Assembly (NCBI GenBank): GCA_964563165.1
Contig: CAZLWA010000097.1
Span: 118,141 to 182,140 of the forward strand
Origin: CAZLWA01 sp964563165
GTDB lineage: Bacteria > CLD3 > SB21
Direction: 5' to 3'
Length of the DNA: 64,000 bases
Numbering within the stretch: the first letter of the stretch is position 1; each line of letters opens with the position of its first letter. This document shows positions 1 to 8,665 of this stretch, one piece after another. Position numbers and translations under genes: made by a program. The notes below the pieces were generated by a model that was not told the origin of the DNA, searched no databases, and saw only the letters and a program-made list of their open reading frames with translations.

Positions 1-13
1 AAAGGAAGATTGT

Positions 14-835
14 TTAAATTTGCCTGATAATTTCCGAGATCAATTTCTGAAAGTCATCTTTAACCCGATTTGCCGTTACGGTCACTTCTTCGTGGCTCAG
101 CGGCGTTGAACTGATCCCCGTTCCTAAATTGGTTATGCAGCTGATGCCCAGCACGCGCATGCCCTGATGCTTTGCAACAATGACTTCCGGAACCGTAGAC
201 ATTCCTACGGCATCGGCCCCCATTCTTTGAAACATTTTCACTTCGGCGCGGGTTTCGTACGTCGGACCGGAACCGGCGCAATAAACGCCCCGCTGGGTTC
301 TGATCCCGTATTCGAGCGCGGTGTTTTCCGCCAATCGGATATATTCGCGGTCGTAATCGCTTTCCATATCGGGAAAACGCGGACCGAACGATTCATCGTT
401 AACGCCCTGGAGCGGGTTGGCAAACAAATGGTTGATATGGCTTGTGATGATCATCAGGTCGCCGGGAGCAAAATTCGTATTGACCCCGCCGGCTGCGTTG
501 GTCACGATCAGCGATCGGACGCCGAGCACATGCATCAGTCTCACCACATACGTGACCTCCTGCATGGAGTAGCCTTCGTAGTAATGCACACGGCCTTTCA
601 CGGCAAGAACATCTTTACCGTGCAATTTTCCAAAAACCAATGTTCCTTCATGTCCTTCCACGGTGGACTTGGCGTAATGAGGAATTTCGGATGTCGGAAT
701 TTCCGTACGGCTTTCCAACGTTCCGGCAAACGATCCCAAGCCGGATCCGAGAATAATTCCGATCGAAGGCTTTGCAGGCGTTTTTTTCCGGATCCATTCA
801 AGCGATTCTTTGGCGTTTTCTTCTAAGGCGGACAT
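14..835 (-). CDS. punA: Purine nucleoside phosphorylase (class I, trimeric type)
   Basis: Cleaves purine nucleosides such as inosine and guanosine with phosphate to give the free base and (deoxy)ribose 1-phosphate, a cytoplasmic purine salvage step. The 273-residue length is usual for the trimeric family. Visible motifs, in order, are the phosphate loop GSGLGSF (about residues 30-36), GRVHYYEGY, TNAAGG, the ribose/purine segment AGSGPTYETRAE and GADAVGMSTVPE, then the base-contacting Asn in ITNLGTG. The ATG start directly precedes a normal amphipathic N terminus. It is the last gene of the minus-strand run that includes the flavoprotein just upstream (12-base gap). A thymidine phosphorylase elsewhere in the window suggests general nucleoside scavenging. 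Family assignment is secure; preference for guanosine or inosine is not visible. Confidence 0.95.
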   Translation of the reverse strand: MSALEENAKESLEWIRKKTPAKPSIGIILGSGLGSFAGTLESRTEIPTSEIPHYAKSTVEGHEGTLVFGKLHGKDVLAVKGRVHYYEGYSMQEVTYVVRLMHVLGVRSLIVTNAAGGVNTNFAPGDLMIITSHINHLFANPLQGVNDESFGPRFPDMESDYDREYIRLAENTALEYGIRTQRGVYCAGSGPTYETRAEVKMFQRMGADAVGMSTVPEVIVAKHQGMRVLGISCITNLGTGISSTPLSHEEVTVTANRVKDDFQKLISEIIRQI

Positions 836-847
836 CCGTCAAATCAA

Positions 848-2032
848 TTAAGTGAACAACTTGATCACATCAAAAATCAGTTTCGGCCTGGCTTTCAAAG
901 CCGCTTTGAATATACGCATCAGGCTGCGCTCGGGCATCGGGATCTTGAGAACTTCTTTTGCCAATTTATTCAATTGCTCGTCGGTAAAGTCGAACACCGC
1001 TTCTTTGATCCTGTAAAACCGTTCGTGATCTTTGCCGATCGATTTACCCCACTCTTTATCGTATTCCGACAGCCGCGCCGCAGAAAAATTCTTATCCTGT
1101 ACGGCTCCCGCCGCAACTTTTCCAGCGACCATACCGGCATACATTCCCGACACGATGCCGCCGCCGGAGATCGGATTCACCTGATGCGCCGCATCACCGA
1201 CGAGCATATATCCTTCGCCCGAAATCTGCTTCCGCGTAAGCGCGCACGGTACCCCACCGCAAAGGGTAGATAGAACGGGTTTTCCGGAAAAACGCTCCTC
1301 AACAAAATCCTTGAGATAGCTCAGCGCCGAACGTTTGCCCGCATATTCGCCCGAGATGCCGATGCCGACATTCGCCGTACGATTACCTTTCGGAAAAATC
1401 CAAAGATAGCCTCCCGGAACTTTCTTGTTAGAAAACACAAATTCACACGTATCCTGATCCACGTTCAGGTCCGCAATGGTAAATTGTGCGCACGCCTCCA
1501 TATCCCGCATTTTCGTAAACGTATTCTGCCCCGCCCAGCGGCCCACGCGCGTCTCGACGCCGTCGGCGCCGATCACGATCCCCGAGCGCACTTCAACGTT
1601 ATCGCCCATGTGTTTCATCTTCACGCCGAGAACTTTTCCATTGTCATCTTTGATCAAATCCGTCACGTAAGCTTTGGTGACCACTTCCGCACCGTCTTTT
1701 GCGGCAAGGTTGGCAAGTTCATAATCGAATACTTTTCGGTCGAGGCAATAACCGCAATCACCCCAGCGCGCATCGACCGGCGATCCGTCGGGAGCAACCA
1801 ATCGAAATCCCGTGATCGTCGCGGCGATCCATGACGCAGGAATATTTTGACCGAGAATGCGATGCAATCCCTTCGCTCCTACGCCCTCCGCACATCGCAC
1901 CGGTACGCCTACTTCACGGTCCTTTTCCAGCAACAGGACTTTCGCACCGTTTTGAGCCGCGAATTTGGCCGCCGTACTACCCGCCGGCCCTGCACCTACG
2001 ATTATTATGTCATAGTAATCTTTTTTGATCAT
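848..2032 (-). CDS. FAD-dependent geranylgeranyl reductase family oxidoreductase
   Basis: Flavoprotein of the geranylgeranyl reductase/FixC group, which saturates isoprenoid chains of lipids, quinones or chlorophyll side chains. The N terminus has the Rossmann FAD signature VGAGPAGSTAA followed by LLLEKD (the acidic ribose-binding end) and the family segment GVPVRCAEG. The second FAD motif GDAAHQVNPISGGGI lies about two thirds along. I chose the ATG at 2032; a TTG three codons upstream is possible but has no better ribosome site. The natural substrate cannot be read from sequence; in this lineage menaquinone or a lipid is plausible (inference). The gene is separated from recR by an AT-rich palindromic repeat. 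Confidence 0.85.
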   Translation of the reverse strand: MIKKDYYDIIIVGAGPAGSTAAKFAAQNGAKVLLLEKDREVGVPVRCAEGVGAKGLHRILGQNIPASWIAATITGFRLVAPDGSPVDARWGDCGYCLDRKVFDYELANLAAKDGAEVVTKAYVTDLIKDDNGKVLGVKMKHMGDNVEVRSGIVIGADGVETRVGRWAGQNTFTKMRDMEACAQFTIADLNVDQDTCEFVFSNKKVPGGYLWIFPKGNRTANVGIGISGEYAGKRSALSYLKDFVEERFSGKPVLSTLCGGVPCALTRKQISGEGYMLVGDAAHQVNPISGGGIVSGMYAGMVAGKVAAGAVQDKNFSAARLSEYDKEWGKSIGKDHERFYRIKEAVFDFTDEQLNKLAKEVLKIPMPERSLMRIFKAALKARPKLIFDVIKLFT

Positions 2033-2051
2033 GGTCACCAAGTAAATTGGC

Positions 2052-2124
2052 GAATTACAAATTACGAATTAGGAATTAAGAATGATCCCTAAAATTCGTA
2101 ATTCTTAATTCGTAATTCTTAATT
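2052..2124. repeat. AT-rich palindromic repeat, family A (copy 1)
   Basis: About 73 bases built from variants of the heptamer AATTAAG/AATTACG on the left and their inverse (CTTAATT, CGTAATT) on the right, so the whole forms an imperfect hairpin around GATCCC. The right arm runs into the recR stop codon at 2123, placing the hairpin in the recR 3' untranslated region. Two further copies lie at 15004-15080 and 22843-22945. Confidence 0.75.
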
Positions 2125-2713
2125 AGATAGTTACTCTTCCTTCCATCGCCCGGGTCAGTGTGGTCATATCGGCGAATTCCAGATCGCTTCCGATCGGGAT
2201 GCCCCGCGCTATTCTGGAGATCTTCATGCCGTGGAGTTTTTCGGCGATATACATGACCGTGGCGTCGCCAGGAACATTGGGATTGATTGCAAAAATGACT
2301 TCTTTTACGTCCTTATTTATCCTCTCGATCAACTCCCGGATTTTCAGATCTTCCGGGCCGACTCCTTCGAGCGGATTCAAAAGTCCGCCAAGCACATGAT
2401 ACACACCGCGAAACTGGTCAATACGCTCGAGCGCAAGCACATCGTTAGCTTCTTCCACAACGCAAATCGTCTGATGATCACGCTTGGAATTAGTGCAAAT
2501 AATACAAGGATCGCCCTCCGTAACATTAAAGCATATCGAGCAGCGTCTGATTCTTTCCATCAAATTAACCAGCGCTTTGGAAAGGGTCAATACGTCTTCT
2601 TTTGGCTGCTTCAATAGGTGGAATGCCAATCTCTGAGCGGTTTTACGGCCGATGCTCGGAAGCTTCGACAGTTCATTGATCAGCTGTTCTAACGATTCAG
2701 ATGTATATTGCAT
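2123..2713 (-). CDS. recR: Recombination mediator RecR
   Basis: Part of the RecFOR pathway that loads RecA on gapped DNA. The protein shows the N-terminal helix-hairpin-helix (LSKLPSIGRKTAQRLAFHLL), a four-Cys zinc finger (CSIC...CIIC, about residues 52-70), a Toprim domain with ICVVEEANDVLALE and the conserved GVYHVLGGLLNPLEGVGP block. Length of about 196 residues is normal. I place the start at the ATG of MQYTSES (2713); the longer frame starting at 2728 adds five atypical residues. recR follows dnaX on the same strand, a classic arrangement, but the ybaB gene often found between them is absent. Confidence 0.95.
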   Translation of the reverse strand: MQYTSESLEQLINELSKLPSIGRKTAQRLAFHLLKQPKEDVLTLSKALVNLMERIRRCSICFNVTEGDPCIICTNSKRDHQTICVVEEANDVLALERIDQFRGVYHVLGGLLNPLEGVGPEDLKIRELIERINKDVKEVIFAINPNVPGDATVMYIAEKLHGMKISRIARGIPIGSDLEFADMTTLTRAMEGRVTI

Positions 2714-2721
2714 AATTTCCA

Positions 2722-2775
2722 GCCACACTGTCCCTAAGAGACTAACAAACTCTCGAGTCTTCGTGTCTTAGCGGT
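2722..2775. repeat. Palindromic phrase repeat, family B (copy 1)
   Basis: Between recR and dnaX: one arm starts AGCCACACTG, the other ends with CTTCGTGTCTTAGCGGT. Read on the minus strand the latter is ACCGCTAAGACACGAAG, beginning 8 bases after the dnaX stop codon. Related phrases occur at 18673-18734 and 27087-27111. Confidence 0.55.
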
Positions 2776-2783
2776 AAATATTT

Positions 2784-4553
2784 TCAATTCTTAAATGACA
2801 CATCCACCAACTCCGCATCAAATAATTCAATCACCTTTTTCAAAGGGTTTTGTTCCTGCAGCTGGCGGACGTATTTGAATAATTCCGCTGCGTCTCCGTT
2901 CCCGTTTTTTTCCTGAACTCCGGCATCCACGGTCGGATACCGGTCGAATAGATCTTCATCCGTTTTTTCAGACGCGGCACTGACCTGCTGGTTGGCGGCA
3001 ATAGGCCTATCCAAATCGCATTGGATGCGAAACCGTTGACCAACGGCCTCCTTCAAAACGCCTGCAAGATAGTCTTTTTCTTTGTGAATAATCTCCGCAT
3101 GAAAGTCGTTCATCTCCGAATTGATAAATCCGACGTGCACCGCGTCCGTTTTGACCGACACGGGAACGGAATGCTCCAAGATCGAACCGACGCGGCGCTT
3201 ATCCGTTTTCACGCGCTCCACGATGACATTCCACTGCGCCTGGACCTGTTGCAGTGTAACTTCAGTTTTGGTCGTTGGAATTGATTTCCCGCCGGATTGA
3301 AGAAGAGACGGGACCGGCGCGGGATCGGTAACGGCAATATTTTGAGGTGGCGAATGTACTTCTACTGAATTAAGTTTTTTTTTTACGGCATCGGCCGGGG
3401 CGCCGGTGCCGGCCGTTTGGCCTATGGACTCGATGGTATCGATCAAGTCGGAAATCGCTACGGTATTTTCCATCTGAATCAATTTCATCAGCAGCAGTTC
3501 AAAAATAAATTTCTGTTTGATGCTCCATTTGATCCGTTGAATCGTCTCAGAAACCAGATTCATCATACGCAGTAAGTCGGGTTCGGTGAAGTTCACGCAC
3601 GTTTGCGCATACTGCGCCTGATAACTTTCGAACACCTCCGTCAGCGCCTTCGCGCCGCAGGCTTTCGCCATCAGCAGATTCCGAACATGCCCGAGAAATC
3701 CGTTCAGAAATTCCGTGATGTCCCAGCCGGCGTCCAAAACTTTTTCCGAAAACGTAAACCCGTCGGCGATATTCTTTTTTTTGATGATCTCGGTAAGTTC
3801 GAAGTGCACATGTAAATTAATAATACCGAGCGATTGACGCACATCCGCAATCTTCACTTTCATTCCGCAAAATGAAACCACCTGATCCAGCAGCGTCAGC
3901 GCATCGCGCAATCCGCCATCCGACATCTGGGCAATGGCAAAAAGCGATTCTTCGTCCATTTCTATTTTTTCGACGTCACAAATGACCTTCAGGCGTCCGA
4001 CGATTTTTTCAATCGGGACGCGCTTAAAATCGAAACGCTGACACCGCGACAAGATGGTCGGTAGGATCTTGTGCGGCTCGGTCGTGGCAAAAATAAAAAT
4101 CACCTGCGGGGGCGGTTCTTCCAGCGTTTTCAAAAGAGCATTGAACGCATCCTTGGTGATCATATGAAATTCGTCGATGATGTAGATTTTGTATCCTCCG
4201 CGAACGGGCATGTAGCGCACGTTATCCCGGAGACTGCGAATTTCATCGATACCGCGATTCGAAGCGCCGTCGATTTCCAGAACATCCAAACTGCGCCCGC
4301 CTGTAATTTCCGTACAGTTCACACATTCGTTGCAGGGCGTGATCGTCGGCCCGCCTTTCTCGCAGTTGATGGCTTTGGCGAAAATTCTCGCCGACGTCGT
4401 TTTTCCGACGCCGCGCGGACCGGAAAAAATATACGCATGCGCGATACGCTTTGATTCGATCGCGTTTTTTAGCGTCGTCGTGATGTGTTCCTGGCCGATC
4501 ACATCATCGAAGACCATCGGACGATATTTGCGCGCAATAACTAGGTAAGACAT
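2784..4553 (-). CDS. dnaX: DNA polymerase III subunit gamma/tau
   Basis: Clamp-loader ATPase of the replicative polymerase. The N-terminal AAA+ module carries Walker A GPRGVGKTTSAR (about residues 45-56), a zinc-binding set CEKGG...CNECVNC, Walker B IIDEFHM, and the arginine finger region LSRCQRFDFKRV. Domain III follows, and the C-terminal region from about residue 370 is low-conservation linker plus a DnaX C-terminal fold (VERVKTDKRRVGSIL). At 589 residues it is a tau-length product; I saw no obvious A/G-rich slippery frameshift signal that I would defend. It follows the SRP RNA gene and precedes recR. Confidence 0.95.
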   Translation of the reverse strand: MSYLVIARKYRPMVFDDVIGQEHITTTLKNAIESKRIAHAYIFSGPRGVGKTTSARIFAKAINCEKGGPTITPCNECVNCTEITGGRSLDVLEIDGASNRGIDEIRSLRDNVRYMPVRGGYKIYIIDEFHMITKDAFNALLKTLEEPPPQVIFIFATTEPHKILPTILSRCQRFDFKRVPIEKIVGRLKVICDVEKIEMDEESLFAIAQMSDGGLRDALTLLDQVVSFCGMKVKIADVRQSLGIINLHVHFELTEIIKKKNIADGFTFSEKVLDAGWDITEFLNGFLGHVRNLLMAKACGAKALTEVFESYQAQYAQTCVNFTEPDLLRMMNLVSETIQRIKWSIKQKFIFELLLMKLIQMENTVAISDLIDTIESIGQTAGTGAPADAVKKKLNSVEVHSPPQNIAVTDPAPVPSLLQSGGKSIPTTKTEVTLQQVQAQWNVIVERVKTDKRRVGSILEHSVPVSVKTDAVHVGFINSEMNDFHAEIIHKEKDYLAGVLKEAVGQRFRIQCDLDRPIAANQQVSAASEKTDEDLFDRYPTVDAGVQEKNGNGDAAELFKYVRQLQEQNPLKKVIELFDAELVDVSFKN

Positions 4554-4594
4554 GACTTAAGCAATGAGACTTTCGTGTTTTTTGCCGGACCTAT

Positions 4595-4698
4595 AAAAAA
4601 AGCCCAAGCTTGTTACGGCACATCCAAGGATACGCCTACCGTTGCTTCCTTCCGGACCTGGCGGGGTTCAGCTGCCTCAAATTGCGTAAGGCTCGGGC
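4595..4698 (-). ncRNA. ffs: Signal recognition particle RNA, small bacterial type (4.5S-like)
   Basis: On the minus strand the sequence has the universally conserved domain IV hairpin: CTGAACCCCGCC, AGGTCCGGAAGGAAGCA and ACGGTAGG around 4640-4675, containing the GGAA tetraloop and the asymmetric internal loop bound by Ffh. The RNA ends are closed by GCCCGAGC (4698-4691) pairing with GCTTGGGC (4609-4602, one G-U pair), followed directly by a run of T (4601-4595), so the closing stem doubles as a terminator. About 97 nucleotides, the short form without an Alu domain. It lies upstream of dnaX on the same strand. Confidence 0.95.
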
Positions 4699-4819
4699 AT
4701 CTAGAAAATTTACTCCAGCGTACATTTTGTTGCAGCCAAAGTAATGAATCTGCCTTATTTTGTCAAGGTTTTATATGGGTGGGAAATCGAGGATTTAGTT
4801 GTTAGCGGATAACATCTAT

Positions 4820-6094
4820 TCAATTCTTATGAGGATCTCTATATCTCACGGTTCCCGTAAGGATCGGAATGGCGATGCTGACGAGTACTGTGAAGACAAA
4901 CATACCCATTGCCCAGATGCCGAGACCGACGCATAATTCGACCCACGTCGGGGAATATTCGACGATCTTTCCCCACGGTCCGGGAATGAATCCTGGAACG
5001 ATCAAACCCATCCCCTTTTCAATCCAGATACTGACAAAGAGTATCCCGCACGCGGGGAGCAGCCACTTACGATTGTTTCGAAGCGGGTGAAGAGTCAGAA
5101 TTCCCGTCGCGATGAGATTCATCGAAATCGCCGTCCATATCCAGGGCTTCAATCGGTCAAACCCCTCCAGTCCGAAAAACAGATACACGGCACTTTCACT
5201 GTGATGCGTGGGTTTGTAAAATTCTTTAAAGAGCTCAGAACCGAGCATAATCAGATTGATTTGCGCGGCGACGGTTACGATCAGGGCAATCTTGCCGATG
5301 GTTACATTTTCAACCCAATAGGCCGTGAATCTCCTGACTACGGAGAGCACAATGATAATCAGCGCAGGACCCGCAGAAAATGCCGACGCCAAAAATCGCG
5401 GACCCAGTAACGACGAGTTCCAAAAAGGCCTCGCCGGTAAACCCGCGTATAAAAACGCCGTAACAAGGTGAATACAGAAAGCCCAAAAGACGGAAATGAT
5501 CACGCCCGGTACGTACACCTTAGGATTAGGATGCTTGCCCTGGTAATGGCACATCAGAATATAAAACGGAATTGTCAGATTGAGAAACAAATATCCGTTA
5601 AGAACAAGGACGTCCCAGGTGAGCATGGAGCTGGGCCAGTTCAATAGTCCGATGCCGGGAATCAAATGCCATGCGCGGGCCGGACCGCCTAAGTCAACTG
5701 TCACGAACGCCAGACACATGCACAACGCGCCCACCGCGACTCCTTCACCGATCAATACTGCTTTTGAAAAATCCAGGTCCTTCAGAATATAGGTTGGCAA
5801 TACGAGCATCACGGCAGCCGCCGCAACGCCTACGAGAAAAGTGAAATTGGAAATGTAAAATCCCCAACTCACACGATCGTTCATACCGGTCACGCCTAAA
5901 CCCTCACGCAGCTGAACGGAGTAGGCGTATACGCCAACCAGCATCACAAAAGTAAGCGTGCCCATCCAAACGTGATAAGCTAGGCCTCCGCGCGTAATGC
6001 TGTTGAAAGCATCTTTAATAAACGATAAGACGATCGTTGGCCTTATGTCGTCCGTGATTTTTCCGGCCGTGTGCGGCGATTCGGTGTGTTCCAT
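4820..6094 (-). CDS. NrfD/PsrC-family polytopic membrane subunit (quinol dehydrogenase of the nap operon)
   Basis: Integral membrane protein of the NrfD (polysulfide reductase PsrC) family, which oxidises menaquinol and passes electrons to a partner 4Fe-4S protein. Residues 30-410 form about ten hydrophobic segments; family-typical pieces are MNDRVSWGFYISNFTFLVGVAAAAVML, DLGGPARAWHL and the C-terminal SPTWVELCVGLG. It is the last gene of the nap operon, 3 bases after the 4Fe-4S gene, so the two almost certainly form a complex. In this operon it stands in for the NapC or NapGH modules normally used to feed NapA (inference from absence of those genes). Family assignment is firm; electron direction is inferred from context. 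Confidence 0.88.
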   Translation of the reverse strand: MEHTESPHTAGKITDDIRPTIVLSFIKDAFNSITRGGLAYHVWMGTLTFVMLVGVYAYSVQLREGLGVTGMNDRVSWGFYISNFTFLVGVAAAAVMLVLPTYILKDLDFSKAVLIGEGVAVGALCMCLAFVTVDLGGPARAWHLIPGIGLLNWPSSMLTWDVLVLNGYLFLNLTIPFYILMCHYQGKHPNPKVYVPGVIISVFWAFCIHLVTAFLYAGLPARPFWNSSLLGPRFLASAFSAGPALIIIVLSVVRRFTAYWVENVTIGKIALIVTVAAQINLIMLGSELFKEFYKPTHHSESAVYLFFGLEGFDRLKPWIWTAISMNLIATGILTLHPLRNNRKWLLPACGILFVSIWIEKGMGLIVPGFIPGPWGKIVEYSPTWVELCVGLGIWAMGMFVFTVLVSIAIPILTGTVRYRDPHKN

Positions 6095-6097
6095 AAA

Positions 6098-7246
6098 CTA
6101 ATCCATAAAGTACCAAAATTTGGGCTCTGTCCCGAGATCGTCCTTGAGCCGGAATACTTTCTTATTGGCCAGCACCCAACGAATTTCGCTATCGGGATCA
6201 AGTAAATTACCAAAAATACGCGCTCCCGTGGGACACGCTTCGACGCAGGCAGGATTCTTTCCTTCGCGCGTGCGCTGAATGCAGAATGTGCATTTTTCCA
6301 TTACGCCCTTTTTGCGCAGCCGGTTGCCAAGATAGTGCTGGCTGTGATTGATCTCATTTTCCGGAATAACAGGATCCGCCCAATTGAATCGCCGTGCATC
6401 GTACGGGCAAGCAGCCTCACAATAGCGGCATCCGATGCACCAATTGTAATCCACGACGACGATACCGTCCTGTTCTTTCCAGGTTGCCTGCACGGGACAC
6501 ACATCCACACAAGGTGGATTTTCGCAGTGCATACATTGCGTTCCAATATAAAAATGCCCGTCCTGCGGTACTTCATGATAAAAATCATCGGGCGCGTGTT
6601 CAAAATTAAGCTGACCCTTCTTATGTTCATGGACGGTAATGTATTGCATCCCTGACTCGCGGTCCTGATTATTTTCACGGATACAACCGCGGATACACTC
6701 GAGGTAACCCCGGCACTTGGAAATATTAAATGCATACCCGTACAGCACACCCGGAATCGGACCTTTCGCAGAGATGTTTACATGCTGCCCCGTGTTTATT
6801 TCATACATTTTCTCGAGCCGGCGAACCGTTTCTTCTTTTTCTTTCTCACTCATCACACGGAAATTACCCTGAAAATAATCATCCCAATCGAGCTGAGCCT
6901 TCTCTCTTTCTTCAGCAGGAGCGAAAGGATTGCAAGCCGTTTGCAGCAAACCCATGCCGGTCAATAAGCCGGCGGCCAGCCCTTTCAGGGCGTCCCGGCG
7001 ATTCACGTCTTTACTGAATTCGTGATCGGCGGTCGTTTCTGTATTCATAGGCAGTAGCGCGGGTGATTCGGAATACTGACTCCACAACAAAACATGATGA
7101 AGGCTCGGGATTTGCTTTAGATAATTCATCTCATCATCGCGTTTGAGCCAATCGCCTAAGACATTTTCGGCAAGCAATTCCTGAATGCCCTTCTTTCGCA
7201 AATCGTCTCGGGAGTTGTTGCAGTTGTTACCGTTGTCGTTGTTCAT
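6098..7246 (-). CDS. 4Fe-4S ferredoxin-type electron-transfer protein (NrfC/HmcB/DmsB-like)
   Basis: Periplasmic iron-sulfur protein expected to carry electrons from the NrfD subunit toward the Nap cytochromes. It shows the multi-cluster pattern of this family: CRGYLECIRGC near residue 178, CMHCENPPCVDVC, CIGCRYCEAAC, and CTFCIQ...CVEAC, enough for four 4Fe-4S clusters. A twin-arginine-like segment NRRDALKG (residues 82-89) is followed by a hydrophobic stretch ending LLQTAC, compatible with Tat export and perhaps lipidation at Cys105. That signal is preceded by an unusual 66-residue hydrophilic extension. The ATG at 7048 (Met67) would place the signal at the N terminus, so the true start is uncertain. 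Confidence 0.88.
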   Translation of the reverse strand: MNNDNGNNCNNSRDDLRKKGIQELLAENVLGDWLKRDDEMNYLKQIPSLHHVLLWSQYSESPALLPMNTETTADHEFSKDVNRRDALKGLAAGLLTGMGLLQTACNPFAPAEEREKAQLDWDDYFQGNFRVMSEKEKEETVRRLEKMYEINTGQHVNISAKGPIPGVLYGYAFNISKCRGYLECIRGCIRENNQDRESGMQYITVHEHKKGQLNFEHAPDDFYHEVPQDGHFYIGTQCMHCENPPCVDVCPVQATWKEQDGIVVVDYNWCIGCRYCEAACPYDARRFNWADPVIPENEINHSQHYLGNRLRKKGVMEKCTFCIQRTREGKNPACVEACPTGARIFGNLLDPDSEIRWVLANKKVFRLKDDLGTEPKFWYFMD

Positions 7247-7287
7247 CTCTTTTGATACCCTATTGGAACAGGTGTGATCAATTTTCC

Positions 7288-7929
7288 TTATTTGTTGCTA
7301 ATTAGTCTTTTCATTGTAAGACTCGGCTGCACCGGCCAACGTTTATCCCAGAGGGGTTGATGCGGGTTGTGGCACTCAATGCACAACTTGACGACGCGCG
7401 GCGGAGCCCAGCCTCCGACCCGTTTACCGTGAGCCCCGCCCTTCCAGTCCGAAAATTGCTTGAAATGACATTGCTGACACAATTGGTAACTATGATCAAG
7501 AGTAATTTCATTTCCTGTTATGGATCGCAATGTATTTAAGTTTGATTCATCATGACAGACGACGCAGCTCAATATAGTTTCGGGTGCGTGCTGAAGGTGT
7601 ATATCCCAGTGGGCCTTACGTCCGGCTGGATCAGTTGACTTCATTTCTCTGAGCGGCTTGCTGTGACAATTGATGCAGGGAAATTTCATCAGTTGAGTCA
7701 ATTGGTCTGTTCGAGAAATAACGGAGAGCACACTCGACATTCCCAAAACCTGCACCAGCCTGGCTCCGTCAACCGAAGCATGAAGATGTGCATAGACCGT
7801 TGAGTCCATTTTAGTTATTATTTCAAGCCTGTCCAGCAAGCTTTCGTGCTCAATTTTTTTTCGGCATGCGGCCAGGCTGACGAGAACCAGCGCACAGACT
7901 ATTCCTTTGGTTTTGACGAAGTTCAGCAT
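7288..7929 (-). CDS. Tetraheme cytochrome c lipoprotein of the nap operon
   Basis: Exported multiheme cytochrome. Four CxxCH heme-binding motifs are visible: CINCH (Cys85-His89), CVVCH (122-126), CQQCH (151-155) and CIECH (183-187). The N terminus has a short hydrophobic signal ending in the lipobox LVSLAAC, so mature protein would be anchored by lipid at Cys22. I recognise no named family; spacing of the motifs resembles small NrfH/NapC-like or cytochrome c3-like tetraheme proteins, but the N-terminal membrane helix of NapC is missing. It lies between the NapB-like cytochrome and the 4Fe-4S gene and probably bridges the two in the electron path (inference). Confidence 0.85.
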   Translation of the reverse strand: MLNFVKTKGIVCALVLVSLAACRKKIEHESLLDRLEIITKMDSTVYAHLHASVDGARLVQVLGMSSVLSVISRTDQLTQLMKFPCINCHSKPLREMKSTDPAGRKAHWDIHLQHAPETILSCVVCHDESNLNTLRSITGNEITLDHSYQLCQQCHFKQFSDWKGGAHGKRVGGWAPPRVVKLCIECHNPHQPLWDKRWPVQPSLTMKRLISNK

Positions 7930-7963
7930 ATTATTTTAGAATGTTTCAGCCGAAAAATCCAAA

Positions 7964-8665
7964 TCATTGCAAATTGGATGAAGGCCTTGTCCAATCGGAT
8001 TCTTCTTGAACAACGGCGTGGCATTGACGGCAATTGATCCGGTCGGGATGAGGTGTTCGAATTTCCTTAACCGATCCCGGCCCGCCGTGACAAGCAAGAC
8101 AATTCTCCCGCATCTGCACTATATGCGGTATCTGCGGCGGGCTTCCGGACATGGCCGAACGATTGATTCTCGGCGGATCCAGCGTTTTCCAATTGGTCTG
8201 TTTAAATAGTTCCTTAGTGCGAATGGGCACATGGCACTGACGGCAGCTCAGGAATTCCGGGTGAGGTGTGACGGGCGCGTACGCATTGAACTTGGGAACG
8301 AACCCTCCGTGTTCATGGCATTGCAAGCAGGTCTTACCGCCAAAACTTTTTTCATCCGCTACCTCATGCGGAATCACAGGCGGCGCCCCATCAAACGCGC
8401 GGCGTTGATAAAAGATTGCGAGTGTGCGTGAGCCTTGTTCCTTCACCGATTCCAAATAAGACAATGCCTGCGCTGCCCGCCGAAACACGCCGGATTCCTG
8501 AGGCAAAACCGGAGCACCGGTAACGCTGGTCTGACGCACGCTTGCTTCTCTCTTCGCGTGCAACACACTTTGGCCAATCACGTAAATCGTCGCGGCCATC
8601 AGGATCACACTCAACGTGATGAAGATGACACGGTTTTCGGGAATCAGGAGCTTTCTGAAATTCAT
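7964..8665 (-). CDS. napB: NapB-like cytochrome c with duplicated diheme module (tetraheme)
   Basis: Electron-transfer subunit of periplasmic nitrate reductase. It has an N-terminal membrane anchor or uncleaved signal (residues 13-31). A first NapB-type diheme unit follows: PPVIPH, CLQCH at 113-117, PHPEFLSCRQCHVP with heme at 141-145. It is then repeated: PPQIPH, CLACH at 189-193, PHPDRINCRQCH at 212-216. E. coli NapB has only two hemes, so this looks like a tandem duplication of the whole module. The start codon overlaps the napA stop by four bases (ATGA), a sign of translational coupling. Membership in the NapB family rests on the CLQCH plus CxQCHVP spacing and on position directly after napA. 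Confidence 0.85.
   Translation of the reverse strand: MNFRKLLIPENRVIFITLSVILMAATIYVIGQSVLHAKREASVRQTSVTGAPVLPQESGVFRRAAQALSYLESVKEQGSRTLAIFYQRRAFDGAPPVIPHEVADEKSFGGKTCLQCHEHGGFVPKFNAYAPVTPHPEFLSCRQCHVPIRTKELFKQTNWKTLDPPRINRSAMSGSPPQIPHIVQMRENCLACHGGPGSVKEIRTPHPDRINCRQCHAVVQEESDWTRPSSNLQ

Noticed and set aside
4575..4805. Plus-strand frame of 76 residues
   Set aside because: It runs across the SRP RNA antisense; structure and conservation belong to the RNA.
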